DNA of 64,000 bases from the IMG/VR virus record IMGVR_UViG_3300032238_000336, positions 1-64,000 of that record, one strand, 5' to 3'. The notes beneath the pieces were generated by a model, which saw nothing but the letters and a program-made list of their open reading frames with translations, had not been told where the DNA came from and made no database searches. The position numbers and the translations under genes are program-made. Of this stretch, positions 32,439 through 39,911 are shown in pieces; position 1 is the stretch's first letter; each line of letters begins with the position of its first letter. The stretch comes from a virus.

Positions 32439-33611
32439 TTACATATAGTTCCACATATAAGAAGTGTCTTCCTTGCTATCAGCAGTAATCCAAGTATCTC
32501 CATCAGTATCGACAAAAATTTTTTCTTCTTCATTTAGTCCGTCTATTATAAAACCAAACGGTGTCATATCTTGTTCAATTTGGTCTTTCTGTTCTTCATA
32601 TATTCTTTTACGAACATCATTGTTCGTCATTTCTTTAAAATATTCTTGAACTATTAACCAAGAAAAAATTACCAAACACATTGCAAGGTCATCATTATAT
32701 CCATCATCTGCTTCAAAAGAATTATTTTTGCTGATAAATGTGGTAAGTTCACTTATAATATCATAATCTCGTATTAAGAGTTTGTCATCTTCTATAATAG
32801 TTTTAAGATTAGAACAACCTACCCGTTTTACTTGTTTAGACATTTTTATACCAAATTGTGATTTTCTTCCAGAAAACCCTTGACCCACTACTTGGCCTGC
32901 ACGACCTCTCATAGAGCACATCAGAACATTATCATACTCTAAATCCATATGAAGTTCTTTTGCTACTTGCTCTCCAATATCATTTACCTCAATTAAACAA
33001 TATGCGTTGTTATATGACTTTGCAACTTTTTCAATAACTGTTGAATATACAAACGGTTTAATTTCATTATTTCTATATTTTCCCACTACTTTATACGGAA
33101 TATTAGTTATATCAAATATTATAAATGCGTGATAATCATTTTCAGTTCCTCTAGATACATCAACAGTCATTAAATAGTTATGGTCTTCTTTAGGAGTTTC
33201 GTATACATCTAATCCTGCATTTTTAGTAATAGGTTCATCGAATATTAAAGTTTTAAGTTTTGCTGCAGTAACTAAAGTATCAATAGAACCTAAAAAGTTA
33301 CAGTTATGTGATACAATACTATTAGCATAATAGAGATTATTATTCCCTACATCTATGGGGTCATAAAGCCATATACCTTCCTCTACTATTTCATTATACA
33401 CAATTTCTTTACCATCTAATATATCACCAATTTGTAATTGTTCAGCTGTGACTTTAGATTTCCCGAAGGGGTGAGTATTTGAACACTTTATTTCTGTATT
33501 GTCATTAAATATTATCTGATGATAAAAAGGTTTATATACTTTCTGAATTCCTTTAAAATCTACAAACCCAGTTGGAGATAATATTTTATATCCAGAATTT
33601 GATTTAAACAT
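32439..33611 (-). CDS. 17b: Terminase large subunit (gp17), C-terminal half: split-intein IntC plus nuclease domain
   Basis: The product has 390 residues. Residues 1-103 are the C-terminal part of a split intein (see 33303-33611), ending SIVSHN. The C-extein starts at Cys104 (CNFLGSIDTLV) and runs 287 residues. The terminase nuclease is complete: first Asp in LMTVDVSRGTENDYHAF, Glu in CLIEVNDIG, last Asp in GYNDDLAMCL. T4 gp17 cuts the concatemer and fills the head; this half supplies the cutting activity. It must be joined to the half encoded at 34183-36054 by trans-splicing to give a continuous QEFE-CNFLG sequence. Its ATG lies inside the last codons of the endonuclease gene, so translation is coupled. 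Confidence 0.93.
   Translation of the reverse strand: MFKSNSGYKILSPTGFVDFKGIQKVYKPFYHQIIFNDNTEIKCSNTHPFGKSKVTAEQLQIGDILDGKEIVYNEIVEEGIWLYDPIDVGNNNLYYANSIVSHNCNFLGSIDTLVTAAKLKTLIFDEPITKNAGLDVYETPKEDHNYLMTVDVSRGTENDYHAFIIFDITNIPYKVVGKYRNNEIKPFVYSTVIEKVAKSYNNAYCLIEVNDIGEQVAKELHMDLEYDNVLMCSMRGRAGQVVGQGFSGRKSQFGIKMSKQVKRVGCSNLKTIIEDDKLLIRDYDIISELTTFISKNNSFEADDGYNDDLAMCLVIFSWLIVQEYFKEMTNNDVRKRIYEEQKDQIEQDMTPFGFIIDGLNEEEKIFVDTDGDTWITADSKEDTSYMWNYM
33303..33611 (-). mobile_element. IntC: 103-residue C-terminal fragment of an atypically split TerL intein
   Basis: Residues 1-103 of the downstream frame (MFKSNSGYKILSPTGFVDFK ... NTHPFG ... LYDPIDVGN ... SIVSHN) are intein blocks B to G. The block B His is in NTHPFG, and the end is the canonical His-Asn followed by Cys+1. 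The start MFKSN and the order of motifs match my memory of the IntC of the Ace Lake AceL-TerL intein, which is also about 104 residues with an N-fragment of about 25. Most split inteins divide instead near the C-terminal end, so this early break is the rare class. Confidence 0.9.
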
Positions 33612-34173
33612 GGTTCCAAGTCTTCCTCTCTATAACTTGTCTGATATTTTGAGGTGTTACTCCATATACTTCAGAATATTTAATAGAAAATAATTGTTCG
33701 TATGACATAATTTTTCCATTTTTCATCTTTTTTCCTACCCCATTTATTTTAATTTTCTGGTCATATAACTGCCTAAGACATATTACGATGGAAGCATCTA
33801 ATTTGGTCGGTCTCCAAACTTTACCTTTCCTAATATTACTAAAATGAGTAATAGTCTCTTCATTAAAGCACCCAGATTTATCTTTATTCCATGGAGTATA
33901 TCCTTTTTTTACTCCACCAATACCCTTCCTACTATATGATTCAAATCCCTCTCCACCTGGAGACCTATTCCATCCATCAGAATATGTATTATATTCTGAA
34001 ATAAATTCTATTTCTTTTAATTTAGCAATATTTTTATCTTCTGTTGAAAATATAATTTTAAATTCATGTAAATCTTTAGTATTTTTATGAGCACATCTTC
34101 TCTTATTTGGATTAATTGTTTGTCCAATATATTTAATTATATTATCTTGTTTCAAAGCGTAAATATAGTACAT
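33604..34173 (-). CDS. Free-standing GIY-YIG homing endonuclease within the split terminase gene
   Basis: The product has 189 residues. The GIY-YIG module has YYIYALKQDN and KYIGQT (residues 2-19), Arg25/26 in NPNKRRCAHK and a candidate catalytic Glu at 54 or 56 in LKEIEFISEYN. The C-terminal part (WNRSPGGEGFES, KKGYTPWNKDKSG, NIRKGKVWRP) looks like NUMOD3-type DNA-binding repeats. It lies exactly between IntN and IntC, starts 9 bases after the IntN stop and overlaps the IntC start by 8 bases. Homing would copy the endonuclease, and perhaps the split itself, into uninterrupted terminase genes. All catalytic residues appear present, so it is probably active. Confidence 0.9.
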   Translation of the reverse strand: MYYIYALKQDNIIKYIGQTINPNKRRCAHKNTKDLHEFKIIFSTEDKNIAKLKEIEFISEYNTYSDGWNRSPGGEGFESYSRKGIGGVKKGYTPWNKDKSGCFNEETITHFSNIRKGKVWRPTKLDASIVICLRQLYDQKIKINGVGKKMKNGKIMSYEQLFSIKYSEVYGVTPQNIRQVIERKTWNHV

Positions 34174-34182
34174 AGTTTTATT

Positions 34183-36054
34183 TTATATAGAACTGTATAG
34201 TTCTTCAAGTGTAATATTTTTTTCAATTCCATCCTTTAATATAGTAACCAAAGTATCTCCACCCAAACATTCAAATTCCTGTTCAAACTGTTCTTTTGAT
34301 GTGTTTGCAATCGTCTGTTCTTTCCACTTTGCATCCCTTCCTGGAACTTCAGACCAATGCACCTCAGTGGGAACGTATTCATTTTTACCTCGTTCTGCAT
34401 TTACCCACATCTTATAAAACATATTCATACCCTTGGGGGTAGAAATGATTATAACTTTTGTATTCTTACCTGAAGTAATTGTAGGATATACAGAACTAAA
34501 GAAGTCCTCTGCAATATTATTTTGAATGAACGCAAATTCGTCCAATACTAGAATATTGTATGCACCACCACGAACAGCAGAAGCAGATGTAGATGCCGCA
34601 ATTATCTTTGAACCATTATCTAGTTCTAATGATGCTTTGTTCCATATTTTAACCCCGTGCTGCATCCATTTAGGAAGGTTTTCATAAGCAAGTTGAAGCT
34701 TACCTAAAATTTCTTTAGCAGTTTGAGCTTTGTTTGCAAGAATAGCAATATTTACGTTATCGTTGAATAGAATATAATGTAAAATATATGAAGTAACAGT
34801 TGTAGTATTATGAGTAGGTATAAAAGTATTTCCACACAAGAATAAATGGTCTTCTGAATCTACTTTAATACAAGCAACAGGAACACTTTCTACTTTTTCT
34901 ATTTTTTGTATGTAATGCCGTTGTTCTTGTGGTCTGGTAGATTTAGTATTATTAATAGCATTTATTTTTCGGGGCAGATTAAATACACATTTTTCAGTAG
35001 TAAAAGATACCGTATGGTAATAACACTCTTTTATTTTTTTGCATCTTACTTTAGATTTTATTCCTAACGAAGATAGTAACTCAACAAATTGTAAAATAAA
35101 CTCATAATTTTTTTGATAGAACTCAAAGGACTTTGTATGGAGTTTTACTGAACCATCAGTATCCATCAATCCACGAAGAAGTTCTAGTCTATCTTCATAG
35201 GAAGACCTTAAATAATCTAATGGTATGTGTTTATTTTGCAATAAATTATAAGATTTTAATTTTGATTGCAATTCTTTTATTTTAAACCGAATACAATTAT
35301 TATCTTTTCTCTCATACTCCACATTCATTTTAGTTTTATAATACTCATAATCTTCTTTATGAGATATAATTCTCCCATCACGAGAGTATCCATCCCCTAA
35401 CCAAACACCTAGAAGATATGGGTCAATATTTAAATTCTTTTTAGTAAAATTGCAAGGATTTGATTTATTGATATATAATGTTCCTTGAACTCCTTTACCC
35501 CTAATATTGTTGGTTTTATTTTGATATCTATCAAAAATTTCACCTGAAGTTATTACTTTTTTACCAGTTCTCCAATATGAACTATTCACTTCCCATAAAT
35601 GGTCAGAATCTGCAATAATTTCTTCTCCATTATCAAAATATAATTTATAACAATCGTGGTTATACATAGTTTCAGTTTTCAGAATTACTGAAACTGGATT
35701 TCCAGAAGGAGACATAATTTTATCCCCTTCCTTAAGGTCTCCCATAGTAGTCCACCCATCAGGAGTAGGTATCGGAGTATCTAATGCTAATGCTTTCCCA
35801 CACTGCCTAGGCATTTTACAGATATTAAATCTGTTCTTATGAAATCTTTGAACTAGTTTCTCTTGAAACTTCCTCATTTTAAAAGGAACTACACCTTCGT
35901 CAACACTTACAATCTTTACATAATTTTTACAAAAATATAAAGGGTCTTTATTGCACTTTATATACTCAGCAATTTGTTCTTTAGTAAACTCCTGCTTTGT
36001 ATTTGCTTTTTTTAGATGAGGATTACCAAGATACTGTTCAGAAGGAGGGCTCAT
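34183..36054 (-). CDS. 17a: Terminase large subunit (gp17), N-terminal half: ATPase domain with P-loop intein and terminal IntN
   Basis: The product has 623 residues in five parts. Residues 1-87 are extein up to MPRQCGK, the first half of Walker A. Residues 88-416 are an intein with endonuclease. Residues 417-595 are extein beginning TTTVTSYILHYI, with Walker B NILVLDEFAFI and the coupling motif IIISTPKG. Residues 596-623 are IntN of a second, split intein, followed by a stop. Joined to the 287-residue C-extein at 32439-33302, the mature terminase would be 87+179+287 = 553 residues, a normal length for this phage group (T4 has 610). gp17 is the motor that packages DNA through gp20. The start overlaps the upstream gene as ATGA. 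Confidence 0.93.
   Translation of the reverse strand: MSPPSEQYLGNPHLKKANTKQEFTKEQIAEYIKCNKDPLYFCKNYVKIVSVDEGVVPFKMRKFQEKLVQRFHKNRFNICKMPRQCGKALALDTPIPTPDGWTTMGDLKEGDKIMSPSGNPVSVILKTETMYNHDCYKLYFDNGEEIIADSDHLWEVNSSYWRTGKKVITSGEIFDRYQNKTNNIRGKGVQGTLYINKSNPCNFTKKNLNIDPYLLGVWLGDGYSRDGRIISHKEDYEYYKTKMNVEYERKDNNCIRFKIKELQSKLKSYNLLQNKHIPLDYLRSSYEDRLELLRGLMDTDGSVKLHTKSFEFYQKNYEFILQFVELLSSLGIKSKVRCKKIKECYYHTVSFTTEKCVFNLPRKINAINNTKSTRPQEQRHYIQKIEKVESVPVACIKVDSEDHLFLCGNTFIPTHNTTTVTSYILHYILFNDNVNIAILANKAQTAKEILGKLQLAYENLPKWMQHGVKIWNKASLELDNGSKIIAASTSASAVRGGAYNILVLDEFAFIQNNIAEDFFSSVYPTITSGKNTKVIIISTPKGMNMFYKMWVNAERGKNEYVPTEVHWSEVPGRDAKWKEQTIANTSKEQFEQEFECLGGDTLVTILKDGIEKNITLEELYSSI
34186..34269 (-). mobile_element. 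IntN: 28-residue N-terminal fragment of the split TerL intein
   Basis: After extein residues EQEFE the frame reads CLGGDTLVTILKDG and ends after 28 residues. Cys1 and the xGDTxV pattern are intein block A. The fragment is very short, like the 25-residue IntN of AceL-TerL. The extein joint E-C is restored if this IntN pairs with the IntC that ends SHN-C at 33303. Confidence 0.88.
34807..35793 (-). mobile_element. Contiguous class 3-type intein with LAGLIDADG endonuclease, inserted in the terminase P-loop
   Basis: The 329-residue intein starts ALALDTPIPTPDGW (Ala1, not Cys) and ends FIPTHN before Thr+1. It carries the WCT triplet that defines class 3 inteins: Trp154 in DHLWEV (block B), Cys395 in VACIKV (block F) and Thr414 in PTHN (block G). 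Class 3 inteins start splicing with the block F Cys rather than residue 1. Two LAGLIDADG-type motifs are visible, YLLGVWLGDGY and LLRGLMDTDGS, so a homing endonuclease is built in. Splicing restores GK-TTT in Walker A. Confidence 0.9.
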
Positions 36055-37028
36055 ATACCTGTAAATAATAATGGTTTAGTTGGGTCTTTAATTGATGGTG
36101 CATAAGAAAAGACCGTTGCATTTGGATATATTTTTCTTATCTCAAATACAACTTCATCTTTGGTAGGTCTCGATGATTTAGGGAAAAATATTTGAACTGA
36201 AAGATGTTGACCTTTCCAACTCAATAAAACAGTATAAGTTAAACCACGAGATTGTATTCTTGTATATTCTTCATCTACGTTAGTTTTTTCTGTTTTATTT
36301 CCCCAGTTTGATGCACCAACTTTACGGCATTTGACAAGTGCTCCAGATGCATATGCAGAAGGCCAAATTTTATATCTACTTTTTACTTTATGGTAACAGG
36401 CATCCTTTTCACCTTTTTTTTCTTGAATGCATTCTTCTTGTGTCACAATCTTTGCATCTCCTGACCTATTTGGATTCGGGTCTTCTCTACGTTTTTTAGC
36501 AGCTCTCTCATCTCTTTCTTCTTTACTCATAGAGGCTCGAACATCAGCATCTCTGCAATATGGTTTAGTTGTTTGTCCAGGTTGACGGGCACAAGGTTTA
36601 CCATCATATTTTCCTCCAGTTTGAACCCATCCCTTAAACCAATCTCTCAAAGAATAATCAAGATCTCTCGGAGTTTTTCCATCCAATTCTTCCTTTACAT
36701 CTTTAAACTTTTTATGTTCTTTTTTGGCAGATGCTTCCATTTTTTTCAAACGAGTATAATAATCTGGAATTTCATCAAGATGCTGTAAAGCAATATCTGT
36801 TGCTAAAACTTTATCTTTGGTATGTTCGTGCTCAATGGGAATTCCCATTTCAAGTTGATGCTTTATAAAAGAAACATCAAGACGATGTTTTTTTGCAATT
36901 TCATTAACTGTTTTATATGATTTTAATTTTGAACAATTTTTAGTTCCGTGTGATGGGCAATATTTTCCCTCACCCGATTGATTACATATTGAAGTAGCTT
37001 CCAAAATAAACGCAGTAAAACTTTTCAT
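36051..37028 (-). CDS. Candidate internal head protein with capsid-targeting-like N terminus, between gp16 and gp17
   Basis: The product has 325 residues. It starts MKSFTAFILEA, like the T4 capsid-targeting peptide MKTYQEFIAEA, with a gp21-type site (ILE/A). Then come a Cys/His-rich piece (CNQSGEGKYCPSHGTKNC), a DUF5661-like part (MGIPIEHEHTKDK ... LQHLDEIPDYYTRL) and a part with the motif SLRDWFKGWVQTGGKYDGKP. CYHKVKSRYKIWPSAYASGA follows, and a C-terminal beta-rich domain (TYTVLLSWKGQHLSVQIFFP) resembles modules found in cyanobacterial and cyanophage proteins. It overlaps the gp17 start by ATGA. A protein packaged with the DNA and injected into the host is plausible. Molecular function unknown. 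Confidence 0.7.
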   Translation of the reverse strand: MKSFTAFILEATSICNQSGEGKYCPSHGTKNCSKLKSYKTVNEIAKKHRLDVSFIKHQLEMGIPIEHEHTKDKVLATDIALQHLDEIPDYYTRLKKMEASAKKEHKKFKDVKEELDGKTPRDLDYSLRDWFKGWVQTGGKYDGKPCARQPGQTTKPYCRDADVRASMSKEERDERAAKKRREDPNPNRSGDAKIVTQEECIQEKKGEKDACYHKVKSRYKIWPSAYASGALVKCRKVGASNWGNKTEKTNVDEEYTRIQSRGLTYTVLLSWKGQHLSVQIFFPKSSRPTKDEVVFEIRKIYPNATVFSYAPSIKDPTKPLLFTGI

Positions 37029-37039
37029 TGCATTTTTGA

Positions 37040-37462
37040 CTATTTATCTTTCATACTATTTTTTAAAAATTTTTGAAGGTCAGCAGTGGAACCAACAAAT
37101 AGTGCATTTGTAGTATTATTGGTAATATTTGTTTTATTCTCCTCTTCTTTCAACTTTTTCATTTTTTGTTGATTATCTAATAATTTATCGGAAATATCTC
37201 CAACTGTCTTTAATAGTTGACCAACAACTTCAAAATCTCTTGCTTTTTGAGTTTCTTTTGCTATTTCAAACATTTCATATGCAGCGTGCTGTCCCATCTC
37301 CATCAACTCATATAAATTATCACGAGTATACTTTTCATCATCATCAATAGTTCCTTCTATTGGTTTTGCTAATTCTACTTTTGCTTTTTTAACTATTTTT
37401 TTAGACATTTCTTTTACATCAATATCTAAAACTTCATCTATTTTATCGAAATTGTTATTCAT
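37040..37462 (-). CDS. 16: Terminase small subunit, T4 gp16-like
   Basis: The product has 140 residues (T4 has 164). TRDNLYELMEMGQHAAYEMF and DFEVVGQLLKTVGDISDKLL form the central coiled-coil region of gp16. The C-terminal NNTTNALFVGSTADLQKFL is the conserved tail that contacts the large subunit. gp16 rings recognise DNA and stimulate the gp17 ATPase. Unlike T4, where genes 16 and 17 adjoin, the candidate internal head protein gene lies between them. The ATG overlaps the gp15 stop. Confidence 0.9.
   Translation of the reverse strand: MNNNFDKIDEVLDIDVKEMSKKIVKKAKVELAKPIEGTIDDDEKYTRDNLYELMEMGQHAAYEMFEIAKETQKARDFEVVGQLLKTVGDISDKLLDNQQKMKKLKEEENKTNITNNTTNALFVGSTADLQKFLKNSMKDK
37041..37048 (-). 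promoter_or_regulatory. Late promoter-like box GATAAATA
   Basis: A one-base variant of the late box overlaps the gp16 stop and lies 13 bases before the candidate internal head protein gene. The leader would be very short, so its use is uncertain. Confidence 0.35.
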
Positions 37463-38511
37463 ACGTCTATACCTTTTCTAGGACTATAGATTTTTCCATC
37501 TCCAAAATCAAAAGTTTCTTCATTAAATTCATAATCATCTGTAAGTGGGATTAAATCATCATCTGCTGTAGTTATAGCATTAACTGCAGTACCTTCTTCG
37601 TGAGTGCTGCGAGGAGTGCCATCTGCTCCTCTGACCACTACAAGAGTATTACCTGAGATGGACTTAATCAACATTTCCTCATTGCCTATTGAAATATAAG
37701 TATCAGGAACTAATGAAGTAGCATCCGAAACATTAAATGTTATTTTACTTTCATCTATATCTTGTGCTAATGTTGTAGTTTGGTCATTATTATAATCTTT
37801 GATTGCTCTAGGAGTAGCAACATATCTCAACTGTCTGGATGAATTTTTAACATTTGTTCCAGTATGATAATCTACCTGAACTTTTTTGATTATATTTCCA
37901 TTATTATCGGATGGAATAGGTCCAAATAGATATATTTTAGCAGTAAAACTTAGTGTGCATATTAAATTCCTACGAGTTTGATAATTTCCTTCATAATCAT
38001 CTTTAAGTGCAGAGACATCATTTAATACAATCGGAATATCTCTTTTTTCTCCAATTTCTTTAATTAAATCTATAGTAACATTTAGTTCTGGAGTAAAATA
38101 AGGTAATATTTGTTCTATAATTTCAAACATATCATCATTGAACTTTGTAATGATAGATAGTTCAATTGGTAAATTATATGGAACAGGCATATACAGCTTA
38201 GCTGGAGTTCCTCCAGTGGTAACTGCATTAAATGTTTGCATTTTTGAAGTTTTACGAGAACTATCATAAGATAATTTTCCAACTTCATAAGACATTCTAG
38301 GCAAGGTTATTGACTGCCTTTTTCTTAAATCTGGTTTTTCTTCTAATCTTGCCAGAAATTTTTGAATTGGGCCATATCTAATAGGAACTTTAATTACACT
38401 AACATCTTGAGTATTATCATCCCTATGGTGAATATAAATGTTATTAAAAAGTGTTCCGAAAGAAATTATCGTCTTTCGGATAATTTGATGATATGGGGAG
38501 TTTTCAAACAT
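37459..38511 (-). CDS. 15: Tail sheath stabiliser and completion protein, T4 gp15-like
   Basis: The product has 350 residues (T4 has 272). The N terminus (FENSPYHQIIRKTIISFGTL, NNIYIHHRD, VPIRYGPIQKFLARL) is clearly gp15, which caps the tail and binds the neck. About 80 extra C-terminal residues include FNVSDATSLVPDTYISIGNE and RGADGTPRSTHEEGTAV, a module also seen in gp7 and in the 2426-residue baseplate protein. It is coupled to gp16 through overlapping stop and start. Confidence 0.92.
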   Translation of the reverse strand: MFENSPYHQIIRKTIISFGTLFNNIYIHHRDDNTQDVSVIKVPIRYGPIQKFLARLEEKPDLRKRQSITLPRMSYEVGKLSYDSSRKTSKMQTFNAVTTGGTPAKLYMPVPYNLPIELSIITKFNDDMFEIIEQILPYFTPELNVTIDLIKEIGEKRDIPIVLNDVSALKDDYEGNYQTRRNLICTLSFTAKIYLFGPIPSDNNGNIIKKVQVDYHTGTNVKNSSRQLRYVATPRAIKDYNNDQTTTLAQDIDESKITFNVSDATSLVPDTYISIGNEEMLIKSISGNTLVVVRGADGTPRSTHEEGTAVNAITTADDDLIPLTDDYEFNEETFDFGDGKIYSPRKGIDV

Positions 38512-38528
38512 TTTTAGTTACAGTTCTA

Positions 38529-38536
38529 TATTTATT
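38529..38536 (-). promoter_or_regulatory. Late promoter box AATAAATA for gp15-gp16
   Basis: A one-base variant of the late box lies 18 bases before gp15, in the short gap after gp14. Confidence 0.55.
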
Positions 38537-38540
38537 TAGA

Positions 38541-39902
38541 TTAAAAATCTCCAAAGGGATTTTTCTCATCAAAATCTAATATCATATCTGCTTGTTCTTG
38601 TATAGTATCATTATCTGCATATGGATTATTTAAATCATCATTATTCATAGAGAATATCCTGTAGCTTGCACCAGCTCCAACTATTATCTCACCTAATTCA
38701 TAATTGCCATTGATTGTAGATACTTTTAATATTCTAGTATCATAATTCCAATCTTTAACATATGCACTAGTTCCTGTAGATACTCCTCTTACTATTTCAT
38801 CATAAAGATAATTTCCAGTATAAATTCCAACTGGACTATCTATTTGTATTGCTGGTGGTTGAGTATATCCAGCTCCAGCATTTGTAAATCTAATCGAAGT
38901 TACTATTCCTAAAGTATTTAATACAGCAATAGCTTGTGCATTTTGATTTGTAGGTGATGTAGAAATTGATATATTCGGAGGTGTGGGATAATTATATCCA
39001 CCATTAATTATTTGGATAGGACCTAATACTCCACTAGAAATTATTGAAGTTCCTATAAAACCTGAACCAGATAATGAGACTATACTTACATCTGGAGGAA
39101 CAGTATATCCTGCTCCTGGATTTGTGATTAATATATTATCGATAGTAGAGTTATTTCCTTGATTTTTTAATATTGCAACAGCAGTTGCAGTTACTCCTCC
39201 CGAAGGAGCTTTAGTAAATTTAACAGAAGGAGTTGATTTATATCCATATCCACCATTAATAATATCTACATATTGCACTGATTTATTTTGAGTTAATCCA
39301 ATTCCCAAAACTGCACTAGATGCGGAATTATTTACCATAGTTATTGTAGTTACATATTTAAAATCTTGAATATTTTTGTCAACCATATCTATTCCAGTAC
39401 TAATAATTTCATCTTCATATTCATAAAGTTCGCATCTAAGTTCATAGATATAAAGATCATTAAGTTGATAGAATGGTCTTTTTCCTTCTACATATTTAAT
39501 TTCAAACAAAGCATTATCTAAAGGTAAGAAAATTAAATCTCCTTCTTGAGGACGCTCTACTACTTTTACCTTGGGGTCATCTGTTATGAATGGAGTTATA
39601 AGACTTTGATACCTTTCTTTTGATATAATAAAAGTTATCTCATCTGTGCTTCTAACGCCAAACTTGCTTAAAATATCTCCTTGTCCTCCAAATCCATCTA
39701 CAGTGGAAATGTAAGCTTCTATTATAAAACTTTCATCAAATTTTGATAAAATTACTTCTCTTACAATTTTATTTTCTTTTATAAATTTTCTGGGCAGATA
39801 ATATACATCTTGCCCATACATTCTTATCTGTTCATTTATTAAATCTTGAACTAACTTTTGTTCTGAATAAGAACCATTTAAAAAATAAGGATTAAGTGTC
39901 AT
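38541..39902 (-). CDS. 14: Neck protein, T4 gp14-like, with inserted GxGY repeats
   Basis: The product has 453 residues, much longer than T4 gp14 (256). The first ~190 residues (NPYFLNGSYSEQKLVQDLIN, YGQDVYYLPRKF) and the C-terminal NPYADNDTIQEQADMIL belong to gp14. Between about 200 and 370 are at least four repeats of the type INGGYGYKSTPSVKF, ITNPGAGYTVPPDVSI, IINGGYNYPTPPNISI and FTNAGAGYTQPPAIQI. The same unit occurs in gp7, gp8 and the 2426-residue protein. gp14 joins the portal to the tail and anchors fibres. Confidence 0.92.
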   Translation of the reverse strand: MTLNPYFLNGSYSEQKLVQDLINEQIRMYGQDVYYLPRKFIKENKIVREVILSKFDESFIIEAYISTVDGFGGQGDILSKFGVRSTDEITFIISKERYQSLITPFITDDPKVKVVERPQEGDLIFLPLDNALFEIKYVEGKRPFYQLNDLYIYELRCELYEYEDEIISTGIDMVDKNIQDFKYVTTITMVNNSASSAVLGIGLTQNKSVQYVDIINGGYGYKSTPSVKFTKAPSGGVTATAVAILKNQGNNSTIDNILITNPGAGYTVPPDVSIVSLSGSGFIGTSIISSGVLGPIQIINGGYNYPTPPNISISTSPTNQNAQAIAVLNTLGIVTSIRFTNAGAGYTQPPAIQIDSPVGIYTGNYLYDEIVRGVSTGTSAYVKDWNYDTRILKVSTINGNYELGEIIVGAGASYRIFSMNNDDLNNPYADNDTIQEQADMILDFDEKNPFGDF

Positions 39903-39911
39903 ATGATATTT

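Noticed and set aside
32439-36054. Two frames of terminase read as a pseudogene or a sequencing frameshift
   Set aside because: The break lies inside an intein, the extein parts join exactly, a complete endonuclease gene fills the gap and the pattern matches a known working split intein.
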